Assembly (NCBI RefSeq): GCF_000004195.4
Contig: NC_030678.2
Coordinates: forward strand, 29,860,201 to 29,924,200
DNA length: 64,000 nt
From: Xenopus tropicalis
Lineage: Eukaryota > Chordata > Amphibia > Anura > Pipidae
Reading direction: 5' to 3'
Of this stretch, positions 21,901 through 30,889 are shown in pieces. How positions within the stretch are numbered: the stretch's first letter is position 1; each line of letters starts with the position of its first letter. The notes beneath the pieces are model-generated. The model searched no databases and was not told the DNA's origin. It saw only the letters and a program-made list of their open reading frames with translations. The position numbers and the translations under genes were made by a program.

Positions 21901-24900
21901 CAACTACCCATCCTCCAGCCAAACGCTCCTTATCCGCAGCATGTTTGTTACATTCGGCATGGAACAGTGTAGGAGGGACGATTATGACACAGATGCCAGT
22001 CTGGAATATGGCGAAGAGGAGATTTACCAACAGTTCCTTGAGTTTTATGCTGATGTGGTCCCTGAATTTAAGAATGCGGGCAAAGTTGTCCAGTTTAAGG
22101 TAAACCTGAAGGATGGATTTTCCTTTCTTTCAGTTTATTTTGTCCAAGACGAAGTGTCTGCTTCCTAATATGCTAATTATATGTTCTGCAGATTTCACAA
22201 TTTTATTACTTTGCTGCTATTCATAAATTATTATACAGATTAATGCTCATAAAGAAGTATGGTACTCACAGAAACACTGCACTGAGTTCTCTATAAAAAG
22301 AAAATATGTTCTTAGGGTATCTGACTTCCTCTGTCAAAAAATCCCTCATTCCCAGGGCCGGAGTCTGCTCAGCTCTCTCCTCCCTCCCTTTTCCTGCTCC
22401 CCCCTCCCATAGGAATGTGTAATCTGAGCTACCAGCCTCTAGAGCTGCAAGCAGGAAGCTAGGAAGACCAAGCTAAAATGGCAGCTGCTATCTTAAACAA
22501 ACTGAGGAACCTTCTAGGGCTGTTTACTCAAATATGATCAAGCTTTCTGCAGAATAAATATAGTGTTCTAGGTGGCACTAATGTGGCAAATCTATTAGCT
22601 GTAAAATGCCAAAATGACTTTCCTTTTTCTTTAAAGACACAGTGCACACCTATAAACAGATTTGCTAAAAAAAAAAAAAAAAAATTCAATAGAACATGTG
22701 ATCAGGGCTCACTGATTGGATAAGACAGTGCTCAGATGGGGAGTGTATTGGGCAGTGTATTCCCAACAGTTGGGGAACTAGATTATTCAGATGATCATAT
22801 TCCTTTTTGGCTCTGAGCATAATGGGTGGGAGTCAGATCAGAAATTGAATTCATTCGATTTGAGAGGTCAAACTGCACTTTATAGACCTGTTTGTCTTAT
22901 TGTTCACTATTGATTTGCCCACTATGCACTTTTACATGAATCACTGAGCCATGTCCCATCACCATCTGCCAGACGTTGCTGAAGATCAGTTCTTTTTGGG
23001 TTACACAGTCAGTTCACATTAGTCTACAGTAGCTAGGCAACAGGCCTGCTTGCTCCTATGGGCTTCTTCTTGCATGCTGTAACCCGCCCAATGACGCTGT
23101 AGTGTAGCTGTGCCCCCTGTTAGCATTTTGTATGTGGGTAAAATACCTTATGGGAAATCTTCCTATCTTTGACATATTAAATGGGTCATTTTATGTGCAT
23201 TTGAATTCATCTCTAAAAACTGGTCTGGTTTTGTTCCACGTAGCAGCAGAGTTCAGACGTGAAACCATGAATAAAACCTGCTTTTCTTTTTCTTACAGGT
23301 TAGCTGCAATTTTGAGCCGCATTTAAGAGGAAACGTATACGTTCAATATCAAACGTAAGATTTTTATTTATACTTATATATAAGACTAAAGGCTATTTAT
23401 TGATTATTGGCCTAGATAAAGGGTGTGGGGAGGTGGAAACAAGAATGGGGTTAGTCTGCCCTATTATACACTTGCTACACTTACATGTACATATTTATGT
23501 GTATGTAGCCCTACTCCCCATCTAGAATTTTAGATAGTTATTACTGTATTTCCTTGTCTTCCCTTCTACTGTTTTATCTTCTCATTTTTCCCTTCTTACT
23601 CTTTCACCTTGTGCTATGGATTTTCACCTCCTCTCTCATGCCTGCGCTGTATCTTTTTGCAACTTATTTAATTGACCCCACAGTCCATGCAAATATCAAG
23701 TTAATCGTATTTTTTCTGTTGTATTCTGAAGGGAAGAAGAATGTTTGAAGGCCTTTACCCAGTTTAATGGAAGATGGTATGCCTCTCGGCAGCTTCAGTG
23801 TGAATTCTCTCCTGTAACCAGATGGAAAACTGCCATATGCGGTGAGCTGGTCAAATGATCGTTATCTCAAATGGTGCCAGGGCTTTATAACGTGCACATG
23901 TAGTCAGTCACCCACCCACCCACCCACCCGAACTGAAATCACCTTGCTAACCTGCAAAATGTGACAGAGCTCAAGGGACCTTAGTAAAGTTCTTTATAAC
24001 AGTACTGTGGAAATTAAAAGAAAAACACACACGCAGACAAAGAGTCTTTGATATAATATATGTGGTCTGTCTGTGCTCTGCTTGTCTTAGAGCAAGTAAA
24101 ACCCTTTATCAGCTTTCTTCACCTGCAGAGCACACCAGCAACCTATTTATGTTCCTGTGGCCATGCTAAACAGCATTGTATCAGTCTTCATGGTGCAGGT
24201 ATAAGATCAGTTTTCTAGAAACAAATAGAAAATGATTTTTTTTTTTGCAATAATAAATCTTTACCTTGTACTTGATAATGGCAAAACAATCCTATTGAGT
24301 TTATTTCATGTTTAAATGATTTTATAGTAGACTTATGGTATGGAGATCCCAAATTATGGAAAGATCCAGTATCAGAAAAACCCCTACAGCATTCTGAATA
24401 ACGGGTCCCATACCTCTATTTCTCTTTTCTTATAAAAATACTAGGCAAACATATGTTCAGTACAAGCCCTATTCATTGCACTTATGTTGAAAAAGGGGGT
24501 ATACTGCCTCTTAAGCAGTTCCTTATATGTGAAAAGTGAATATTATAATTATATGAAAATAGATTAAAGGGATATTGTCGTTATTTTTATGGTGTACGTT
24601 TTATTTCTAAATTACACTGTTTGCAAATAATTCACTCTGCCATTTAAAATTATATTCTTGAACTGACAAATTTTATTTCTTTAGTTGTAATATTGGTGTG
24701 TACATGATATGTAATATTGGTGTGTATACTCCAATGTAGTGCATTGTGTCCGAGTCTGAGCTTTCAGAAGGAGCCAGCGCTACATATTAGAGCTGCTTTT
24801 CAACCTATTGTTTCTCCTACTCCCATGTAACTGGAGGAGTCCCAAGCCGGACTTGGATTTCTTACTATTGAGTGCTATTCTGATACCTACCGGGAGCTGC

Positions 24901-25940
24901 TATCTTGCTCCCTTCCCATTGTTCTGCTGATCGGCTGCTGGGAGGGGGATATCACTCCAACTTGCAGCTCAGCAGTAAAGTGTGACTGAAGTTGATCAGA
25001 GAGCAGGTCACATTGATGTGGCACCGTGGGAAATAAAGAATATAGCTAGCCCCATGTGAAATTTTGTTTTTGAAAAAGGGATTTCAATGCAGGATTCTGC
25101 TGGAGAAGCTCTATTAACTGATGGGTTTTGTAACAAACATGTTTTCCCATGACCGTATCCCTTTAACTTTTCTTGAAACAACCACTTTTTAACAATGTGC
25201 CATATATTGATGTCTAAAAAAATATTAATCTAGAAATGTATAAATGTTTTTCAGGTTTATTTGAAAGGCAAAAATGTCCCAGAGGCAAGCACTGCAATTT
25301 CCTACATGTGTTTAAAAACCCAAACAATGAATTTTGGGAGGCCAATAGAGACATTCACTTATCCCCAGATAGGTCAGGGATATCAGAAAGAAAGGACCGA
25401 TCAAGCCGCCATGGAGATCACGGGCACCATCGCAGGTATCACAGCCCCAGCCCAGATTACTCGTATAATAGGAATGGAGATTCTAAGAGGAAGAAGAGCA
25501 GCCGCCACAGCAAAAACAAGAAGAAACACCGCTCACGCAGGTCGAGAAGCCAAGAAAGGAAAACGCGCAGCAGTGGCAAGAAAAAACACAAGCACAAAAG
25601 CAGAGGTTCCTCCAGGTCCAGAAGCCGAGGTAGGAAGCGGTCAAAAAGCAAGGAGAGAAGTAAGAGCAGCAGTTCTTCCAGGTCAAGAAGCCGTGGAGGA
25701 AGACGGTCAAAAAGTCGGGAAAGAAGCAAAAGCCGAGATCCTTCCAGGTCTAGAAGCCGTGGCAGGAAACAGTCCAGAAGCCAGGAGAGGAGCAAAAGTC
25801 AAGATCCGTCTAGGTCTAGAAGTCGTGGCAGGAAACGATCCAGAAGCCAGGGAAGGAGCAAAAGCCGAGATCCTTCCAGTTCCAGAAGCCGTGGAAAACG
25901 GAGGTCAAAAAGCCACGAAAGCCCAAAAATACACAAATAG
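12960..25940 (+). CDS. zrsr2: zrsr2: U2AF35-related splicing factor, 11 coding exons
   Basis: Nuclear splicing factor (Urp/U2AF1-RS2 family). In the known family it contacts the 3' splice site of U12-type introns, and it also acts in U2-type splicing with U2AF65 and SR proteins. Coding exons are 12960-12991, 14665-14741, 15638-15704, 16113-16218, 18420-18506, 20973-21011, 21451-21566, 21886-22099, 23299-23354, 23732-23841 and 25255-25940. They total 1590 nt, so 529 residues plus stop; human ZRSR2 is about 480. Domain order is: Lys/Arg- and Glu-rich N-terminus (about 1-136), CCCH finger with C161, C170, C176 and H180, UHM/RRM about 190-293, second CCCH finger with C301, C309, C315 and H319, then an RS tail from about 345. 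All introns are GT-AG and the phases match throughout. The start is the first in-frame ATG after an in-frame TGA at 12903. The gene converges on ap1s2. Exon chain and identity are read directly; function comes from the family. Confidence 0.97.
13175..13300. repeat. short MITE relic in zrsr2 intron 1
   Basis: Has GCAGTAACCCATG on the left and GGTTGCTATGGGTTACTGCC on the right as inverted arms. Same family as the fuller copy at 48420-48592. Confidence 0.6.
13331..13746. mobile_element. Harbinger-like MITE in zrsr2 intron 1
   Basis: TTAAGGCTGATGCCACATGT, GGCGTTTTTCC at the left mirrors GGAAAAACGCCACGTGTGGC, ACCAGCCTAAA at the right. The interior repeats GCGTATTTCCGC-like stretches. The end sequence GGCTGATGCC is shared with 43604-43819. 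Assignment to Harbinger is inferred from the TWA-like edge. Confidence 0.75.
14213..14365 (+). repeat. T2-like repeat, copy 2, zrsr2 intron 1
   Basis: Begins TTAAAGGGGAACTCTGGCTC and then runs like 7840-7995. It ends ~300 bp before exon 2. Confidence 0.8.
14665..14741 (+). CDS. zrsr2: zrsr2 coding exon 2
   Basis: Follows a TTTTAG acceptor and ends at GTACGT. It encodes the Lys/Arg-rich stretch ([20 protein letters not shown]) that corresponds to the basic N-terminus of human ZRSR2. Confidence 0.95.
15638..15704 (+). CDS. zrsr2: zrsr2 coding exon 3
   Basis: A 67-nt exon after a TTTCAG acceptor, encoding an acidic stretch ([18 protein letters not shown]). Its donor reads AAAG|GTCCAC. This is weak, with no purine at +3 and no G at +5, but it is the only position that keeps the frame. 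Reading on gives a stop within 18 nt. Confidence 0.9.
16113..16218 (+). CDS. zrsr2: zrsr2 coding exon 4
   Basis: Encodes [20 protein letters not shown] and then a Glu/Lys-rich helix, nearly the same as the human block [12 protein letters not shown]. Acceptor is GCATGCAG, donor is GTAAGC, and it ends in phase 0. Confidence 0.97.
16338..16793 (+). mobile_element. T2-like MITE, zrsr2 intron 4
   Basis: From TTTAAAGGGGATGTCCACCT to AACCACCCCTTTAA, both TTAA-ended, ~455 bp. The interior ATTAACTTAGTATGATGTAG and GGGTCAATGACCCCCATGTG recur in reverse in 52670-52963 and 59061-59384. Confidence 0.85.
16810..17183 (+). mobile_element. second T2-like MITE, zrsr2 intron 4
   Basis: Begins TTTTAAGGCTATAGACCAGG and ends GGTGAACCTCCCCTTTAA. 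Inner parts AGACCAGGATCAGTGCTG and CACTGATCCTGGTCTGTAGA form an inverted pair, so it folds back. Confidence 0.7.
17313..17592. mobile_element. GGTGGCCATACACG-family MITE, zrsr2 intron 4
   Basis: From TTAAGGTCCCCATACACGGG to CATGTATGGCCACCTTTA. The interior has GCCGATATCGGTCCCTTGGA, closest to the copy at the right edge (63654-64000). Confidence 0.85.
18420..18506 (+). CDS. zrsr2: zrsr2 coding exon 5
   Basis: 29 codons of charged, probably helical or coiled-coil sequence ([20 protein letters not shown]). It is phase 0 at both ends, so it could be skipped without a frameshift. Acceptor is TTTTTCCAG, donor is GTGACT. Confidence 0.93.
18507..20404. other. zrsr2 intron 5, left part
   Basis: AT-rich intron without a recognised repeat end. 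Purely intronic as far as can be seen. Confidence 0.5.
20405..20709. mobile_element. GGTGGCCATACACG-family MITE, zrsr2 intron 5
   Basis: TTAAGGTGGCCACACACGTG at the left, GTGCATGTATGGCCAAATTT at the right. An inner palindrome CGAGTCGACCGATATC ... GATATCGGTCGACTCG and a second, ACGAAACGAGGTTTCGT, are present. Nearly the reverse of 40024-40372. Confidence 0.9.
20973..21011 (+). CDS. zrsr2: zrsr2 coding exon 6 (39 nt)
   Basis: A small exon encoding [13 protein letters not shown], which matches the human EALQKMLDQAENE block. Acceptor is TTTCTAG, donor is GTAAGA. It is phase 0 at both ends. Confidence 0.95.
21451..21566 (+). CDS. zrsr2: zrsr2 coding exon 7, first zinc finger
   Basis: Encodes [13 protein letters not shown] and then [19 protein letters not shown], the first part of the C-x8-C-x5-C-x3-H finger. 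The finger is completed across the splice in exon 8. Acceptor is TTTTAACAG, donor is GTAATG. Confidence 0.97.
21886..22099 (+). CDS. zrsr2: zrsr2 coding exon 8, zinc finger end and UHM
   Basis: Encodes [20 protein letters not shown] and [20 protein letters not shown], then the acidic helix of the U2AF-homology motif. This is the most conserved part of the family. Acceptor is CACACAG, donor is GTAAAC. Confidence 0.97.
22255..22636 (+). mobile_element. T2-like MITE, zrsr2 intron 8
   Basis: Ends GACTTTCCTTTTTCTTTAAA. The interior is the reverse of 7556-7850. A poly(A) run follows at 22668-22685. Confidence 0.7.
23299..23354 (+). CDS. zrsr2: zrsr2 coding exon 9, UHM core
   Basis: Encodes [19 protein letters not shown], the RNP1-like strand of the UHM. 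The human sequence is nearly the same. Acceptor is TTCTTACAG, donor is GTAAGA. Confidence 0.97.
23732..23841 (+). CDS. zrsr2: zrsr2 coding exon 10, end of UHM
   Basis: Encodes [20 protein letters not shown], then [16 protein letters not shown]. The last cysteine is the first ligand of the second zinc finger. The acceptor is TTCTGAAG (AAG, less common). Donor is GTGAGC. Confidence 0.96.
23909..23930 (+). repeat. (CCCA)n microsatellite
   Basis: Five CCCA-type units in zrsr2 intron 10. Confidence 0.85.
24250..24415 (-). repeat. 'ggtatgrgacc' repeat fragment, zrsr2 intron 10
   Basis: Reverse-oriented: TACCTTGTACTTGATAA, AAACAATCCTATTGAGTTTA and finally ATAACGGGTCCCATACCT, the terminus of the family. 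Confidence 0.8.
24564..25166 (-). mobile_element. T2-like MITE ending 88 bp before zrsr2 exon 11
   Basis: Complete, ~600 bp, with TTAA at both ends: TTAAAGGGATATTGTCG at the left, GACCGTATCCCTTTAA at the right. Opposite orientation to 2078-2502. It has a 23-25 bp direct duplication near 24690-24730 (GTAATATTGGTGTGTA). Confidence 0.88.
25255..25940 (+). CDS. zrsr2: zrsr2 coding exon 11, second zinc finger and RS domain
   Basis: Begins [20 protein letters not shown], completing the C-x7-C-x5-C-x3-H finger, and then [20 protein letters not shown]. After that comes a His-rich linker and an RS tail. The tail includes five near-tandem 22-residue units starting at 25605, 25671, 25737, 25803 and 25869 (core [18 protein letters not shown]). 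The RS tail is about 45 residues longer than I recall for the human protein. Stop is TAG at 25938. Confidence 0.97.
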
Positions 25941-26239
25941 CTGTGTGATAAGGTATGTGTAAATTTCTAGATGATGATCTAGGTCAGTGCTGTCCAGCTG
26001 GTGGCCCATGGCCTGTCTGGCTGCTGTGACTGCTTACATTTGTGTAAGCTTTAAATGGTATCAATACTGAGATTAACTGGCCCCCTGCATTGCTCACACC
26101 TCAGATTCAGGCTGTAAGCCCCTTCACTGTTCACACCTTTGCATTGTTCACAACTCAGCTAGGACTGTAAGCGTCCATGTTGTTCACCTGTTCACACCTG
26201 ACTGCAGGAGCAGTGCCAGCATTGTGTCACTGTATGTAC

Positions 26240-26430
26240 TGCCTGTCCTATGCTGCCTGTGTGTGCCATACTCTGCCTGCCCTACCCTGCCTGTGTGTGC
26301 CGTACTCTGCCTGCCCTACCCTGCCTGTGTGTGCCATACTCTGCCTGCCATACCCTGCCTGTGTGTGCCATACACTGCCTGCCCTATGCTGCCTGTGTGT
26401 GCGCCATACTCTGCCTTCCCTCTGCTGCCT
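26240..26430 (+). repeat. 34-bp minisatellite, about 5 copies
   Basis: The unit holds TGTGTGCCATACTCTGCCTG and a CCCTACCC or CCATACCC variant. The GTGTGTGCC landmark recurs at 26259, 26293, 26327, 26361 and 26395, exactly 34 bp apart. It falls in the zrsr2 3' UTR. Its Cys/Leu-rich open frames are a by-product. Confidence 0.9.
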
Positions 26431-26688
26431 GTGGGAGGTGACCTGACAGGAGTCTGTTAGCAGTTGGAAATAGTCATTATATAGATCCTAAGGTGTGTAC
26501 TTTTGTGCTGGGGGTTGCTGTGCTATCCATAGGGGAGGCATATAGTCTTTAAAAGCTCTTGTGATTACATGGGTGTGGTGTAAAAAATGGGAGTGGTCAA
26601 AACAGGCTTCCGTTATCGCCCCTCACCATGTAGGCCAGCAAAATTCTGCGTGTATCTAGGTATTGAATAGAAACATAAGTTTATATAC

Positions 26689-26694
26689 AATAAA
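26689..26694 (+). terminator. candidate zrsr2 poly(A) signal
   Basis: Canonical AATAAA about 750 nt after the zrsr2 stop, the first on this strand downstream. Confidence 0.5.
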
Positions 26695-27560
26695 TTCTCT
26701 GTTAATGTTCAGTTGCTTTGGTTTGAAGCAATAGATTTCTTGGCGGGTAATGGCACGCAGGGCTTTCAGGCACAAAATGCAAAGCATTGGAGGTAAATTA
26801 TCCTGGGCCAGAAATGTGCTGACCCAAAGTAAAAAGTAGATTTAATTCACTGGGTGGTACAACAATTTGGCACCCCCTCCTTTTTAGTCTTTGGCTTTCC
26901 TTGTCCTTGAAGTAAAACAAACCTATATCCCCCTTCCTCTATAGTAGCTTAGCAGCCTGCTTGTCTGAAGGATACTGGATACAGATATTTTCCAGGCAGC
27001 TGCCACCTGACTGGAACCAGCACAAAGTGATAAATGTTAAACACCTGAATAGGGGGAGTACCAGGAAAATGACCAACGACCTCATTCGTGACCAGAACCC
27101 ATAGTAAAGTGTTAATAACTGGCCAGGAACGATCCCTATAGGTGATGGATTATCTAACTGTATCTGTCACCTGACATTGTGATTTACCCTGCTGGCTTCC
27201 CCTTTGCCCTTGTGCATTGGTCTCAGATGTCACCTTGTCATGCCAGATTCCTTTCAGCTAAATGAACTGTCCCCCCTCCCTGGCCATGCCTTTGTTACAT
27301 GCTGAGTGAAATGATTCTGATCTGGGATCAAGATGTTTGCATAAATGATACAGTACTGGTATGGGATTAGGTATCTAAAATGCTTGGGTTCTGGAATTTT
27401 CCAGTCGGTCACCTCGTAATGCACTATGGGTGCCCCCAGGCACTTACCCAACGATCAGTTATAAGGAGGTTACATGTGTTGGCTTGGGTTCATTGCAGCT
27501 TGTCTTCAGCAAAACAATGGCGTTTCCCCTGTAACTGTCATTGAGACTGATAAGGATTTG
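26695..27560. other. downstream of zrsr2, no gene seen
   Basis: Holds a 'ggtatgrgacc' fragment at about 27350-27425 (AATGCTTGGGTTCTGGAATT). Otherwise unremarkable. Confidence 0.5.
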
Positions 27561-27642
27561 TTTTTCAGCTCCTCGCTAAGACTCCGATGGTCCCTGCTGC
27601 CGTGTAGTCACCAACCCGGGCTTTGTTGGAAGGAAACCCGAA

Positions 27643-27849
27643 CGGCGTTTCAGGCTCAATATCCAGCCTTTGCTGCGGCGTTCCAGGCTCAATATCCAGC
27701 CTTTGCTGCGGCGTTCCAGGCTCAATATCCAGCCTTTGCTGCGGCGTTCCAGGCTCAATATCCAGCCTTTGCTGCGGCGTTCCAGGCTCAATATCCAGCC
27801 TTTGCTGCGGCGTTCCAGGCTCAATATCCAGCCTTTGCTGCGGCGTTCC
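27643..27849 (+). repeat. 33-bp minisatellite, six near-perfect copies
   Basis: The unit contains GGCTCAATATCCAGCC, CTTTGCTGCGG and CGTTCCA. It repeats every 33 bp with almost no change, the first copy having TTTCA for TTCCA. Since 33 is divisible by three and the unit has no stop in several frames, long artificial open frames appear on both strands. Low divergence points to recent expansion or homogenisation. Confidence 0.93.
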
Positions 27850-28017
27850 CATGCCCACGCAGTACAACTGCATGTATTGCTATATTCTGGGATCCCACAG
27901 TGAGTGATGATGATGATGCACTGCTGCCAATGCATAACCAATTAACTGGAGTACAAAGCTTTGTTACATATGGGACATTTGTATATTTATATGAATGACG
28001 ATTTGTAAATACTTTTA

Positions 28018-28023
28018 AATAAA
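28018..28023 (+). terminator. alternative distal poly(A) signal
   Basis: AATAAA followed by the T/G-containing ATGTTTG. It would end an alternative last exon starting after the TTTTTCAG at 27561-27568. Confidence 0.3.
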
Positions 28024-28479
28024 ATGTTTGAAAAGATCCATCGCTACATTTTGTGTATAATTCTGTTTCATTCCGTGCACAATCCTTATGTGAGTGCAGA
28101 CTGTAGGTAAAACTCCCGTCCCTGCTTAAGGGCACCTGTTTTTTATATAGACCCCACATTGGGCTCATGTTCAGGTTATATGCAATGTACAAGCACATGT
28201 AACACCTTGTATGTATGTATGTGCCCTAAAGAGCTTAACCATGTAAATGTCACATAACATAGAATCTCCCACCTGCGCACAAAAGGATGGAGGTGCCAGA
28301 GACATTAGTCAGGAGGATGTTATGCAGCTCTAGGTGCAGCGGCAGGTCAGTGGCTCTTTCAGCACAAGATACCGGCACAGGGGTAACTCCTGCTCCCATT
28401 CCTGCATCCGGAGCCCCCTAGCACTGCCCCCTGCCCCAGCACCCCTTAAAGTGCTACACACCCTTTCTACACTAACTCG

Positions 28480-29490
28480 CATTTACTTTTGCACACTTGC
28501 ATAACACAAACAAAAACACAATTTCATGTCTACACACAGATTATTTTTTTTACCGTGTGTCTAGCGTAACTGCTAATCACCTGGGGCAGTTCCTTTTTGT
28601 TTGTGCAGTGAGAGCAGAGAGCAGTGGAAATGGTGATTTTGACTACCAATCTCACTGTTCAATCATCTTTTATTATTGTATCTTTAAAGTAGTTTTATTT
28701 CATTCTGCATTGTTGTTGATTCCTTGTTTTGTGCAAAATCTCTTCGTTTTGGGGTTTCTACATGGCACAAGTTGCTAAAACTCGGCACACTGGGCATGGA
28801 ACGGATCAGTAGTTACAGTGCTTTATCTTGGTACCTAAGGATATGTCAGAGGTAACATGAAATATAATAAAACACAGCTTTGTAATTTGGAGGAGAAAAA
28901 CCTTCAACCAATTAGAATTTGTCACAATGTGGACATTTCAAAAATATTTGTGTTACTGGAGTTGACTTACTATTAAGGTTTCTTGGCACATACAAAATGC
29001 AGACAGTGAGTTGTTTTTTCTGTAGCTAAAGTGTCAGCCATGTAAATCTGTATGTGCTGCTTTTATAATGTGGTCTCACAGTAACTAAGGACACATAGTA
29101 ACTAAGCACAAGTGAGATCAGATGTAATAAAATAGACATTTAGGGGAGCATTAACTGTTAGATTTTTTTCCCCACAGCTCATATTTTTTGCAAAAAAATA
29201 CTATTTTGTCACGGAACCCCCCCCCCAGAAGAAAAAAAATTGCCACCTTAAAGCTGTCAAAATCATGTAGAAGTCCTTTTTACAAGTGGAAGAAGTTTCT
29301 TTGCTTTTTAGAGGTTATTGGGTTTGTTTCTGCATAATTTTTCGTTTGAATCTTTTAATTGACTAGACATTCGTGTTTTGTATGAAAATGAGTTTAGTTG
29401 TGGTTTAAAAAAAATCTGAATGTTGATAAATCTCCCCCTTTGCAATTTTGCACTCCTCAAAAATATGGATTTCTGGGGTCAACTTATTGT
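28480..29490 (+). repeat. diverged copy of piggyBac-like interior and ~390-bp units
   Basis: GTGTCTAGCGTAACTG, ATATTTGTGTTACTGGAGTT and CTCCTCAAAAATATGGATTT, TCTGGGGTCAACTTATTGTT recall the TTTCCAAAAATATATGG unit of 8875-10800. Spacing between the two landmarks is about 500 bp. Old and degraded. Confidence 0.5.
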
Positions 29491-29504
29491 TATGGAGATC
29501 TTTA

Positions 29505-29778
29505 GGGCCTTATTTATTAAAACTCAAGTTCCTGTGGGAAAAAAGCCAACAAAAAGTGTGACTGTTCCCACTGTTACCTTACATGAGAAACAAACCCTGA
29601 CAATATTCTTTGGTGCGGTGTTTTCATTCATTCTTGTTGGCCTCACTAGCTCTTACTTGCAGAGTTTTTTTTCTGGCAACTTTATGCAGTTTTTAACTAT
29701 AATGCCAACTATTCAAGGTTTCAGAAAATACTCGCTCATTTTTTTTTCACGTCTACTAAATTTGCCCCCTTAGTGTTG
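29505..29778. mobile_element. probable MITE
   Basis: GGGCCTTATTTATTAAAACT at the left and CGTCTACTAAATTTGCCCCC at the right, of the 'gggccNNATTTANTAA' fold-back kind. Same style as 6377-6912 and 52258-52672 but not the same sequence. Confidence 0.5.
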
Positions 29779-30178
29779 CCCCAAGCTAAAGTATCCTTAT
29801 TTAATGTTTGGGGCTTCGTGAGTTTTTGGTCTTTAAAAGTCATGAATGTTCATAAAGTTCAGATACTGCTTTGCCTTATGGGACACAGGCTCTGACCCTG
29901 AGAGTAGATTCCCTGCCATAAAGCAAGACTTGGGCTTCTGCCGACTGCCAGACAGTATATAGTCACGTGAGAGATGTTCAGAACGTTTACATGTAACCAT
30001 TGCAAACAAAAGGCAGGTTGCACAGACAGTGGCTGGAATACAAACCGACATTTATTACAAATGACATGGGACACACAGACATTATTGACACTGGCCGCTG
30101 TCGCCACAGTTACAGGAAAGCTTAGTCCAGCAAAGCACACACAGATGAAAAGAAAGTTCTATAAAAGTAAAGGCGTCG

Positions 30179-30213
30179 CACACACACACAAACACACACA
30201 CACACACACACAC
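30179..30213 (+). repeat. (CA)n microsatellite
   Basis: About 16 CA units with one AA break. Confidence 0.95.
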
Positions 30214-30617
30214 TGGTCTGTACTCGCTAAAGGGTTTCAAGCTGAGTTCCTGCTGATCAGTTGTGATTATTGTGCATTTCAGCATCAGACTCAGGAAATA
30301 CTTTTACTTTATTGTAAGGGATCTTAACATTCGTTTAGTGCTTAACCTACTGTCCCAGGTGATTGATCTTTTCATGATTTGCTAAATATGCCCTGATATA
30401 TATCATGCCATAAATGTACAGTGCATTCAGCCTGATGGGAATCCTCTCTGTATGTGCGCATTTTTCTTTATGGCCATTTTTCAGACACTTCTGCCCTGAC
30501 AGGTCCCTACAGTCTCGGAGTGTGGCTTTCAATATATTTTAAACTTTCCTGGTTGACTTATTGGCTCAATTTTAATCTTTTTCCAAGTAAATATAAACAT
30601 GGATCTTTTACTGTTTG

Positions 30618-30889
30618 TTAAATGTATCTGGCCATACATTGAAAGATCCACTCCTTTGTCGAGGTCACCAAACGAGCAGATCTTTCCCAGATATCTCAGA
30701 GGTGGGCGATATCTGATTGATCTGATATCTGATTCAAGCCGTCAGGACAGGGGCCACATCAACTAATCGATGCACTCCTCATCCAAACGGGACAGATATT
30801 GGTTGGGTAAGTCCTGTCTAAGGGCCCGATACATGGGCCAATAAGTTGCTGACAGCAGATCTTGTCGGCCCATGTGTGGCCACCTTTAG
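30618..30889. mobile_element. GGTGGCCATACACG-family MITE
   Basis: Left TGTATCTGGCCATACATT, right CATGTGTGGCCACCTTTAGT; interior CACCAAACGAGCAGATCTT. Confidence 0.8.

Larger units (their letters stand above)
25941..26694 (+). other. zrsr2: zrsr2 3' UTR, unspliced form
   Basis: From the stop to the first good AATAAA (26689-26694). It holds a 34-bp minisatellite. A strong donor-like AAG|GTATGT lies 12 nt after the stop, so a spliced 3' UTR is also possible. Confidence 0.55.

Noticed and set aside
25457..25795. Minus-strand Leu-rich 112-codon frame
   Set aside because: Mirror of the zrsr2 RS-coding repeats (AGA/TCC-rich codons give Leu/Ser on the other strand).
26177..26460. Cys/Leu-rich open frames in three phases
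   Set aside because: By-products of the 34-bp minisatellite in the zrsr2 3' UTR.
27474..27998. A 174-codon plus-strand frame with six AFQAQYPAFAA repeats
   Set aside because: The repeats are a 33-bp minisatellite; other frames on both strands are also open there, and the non-repeat parts look like nothing known.
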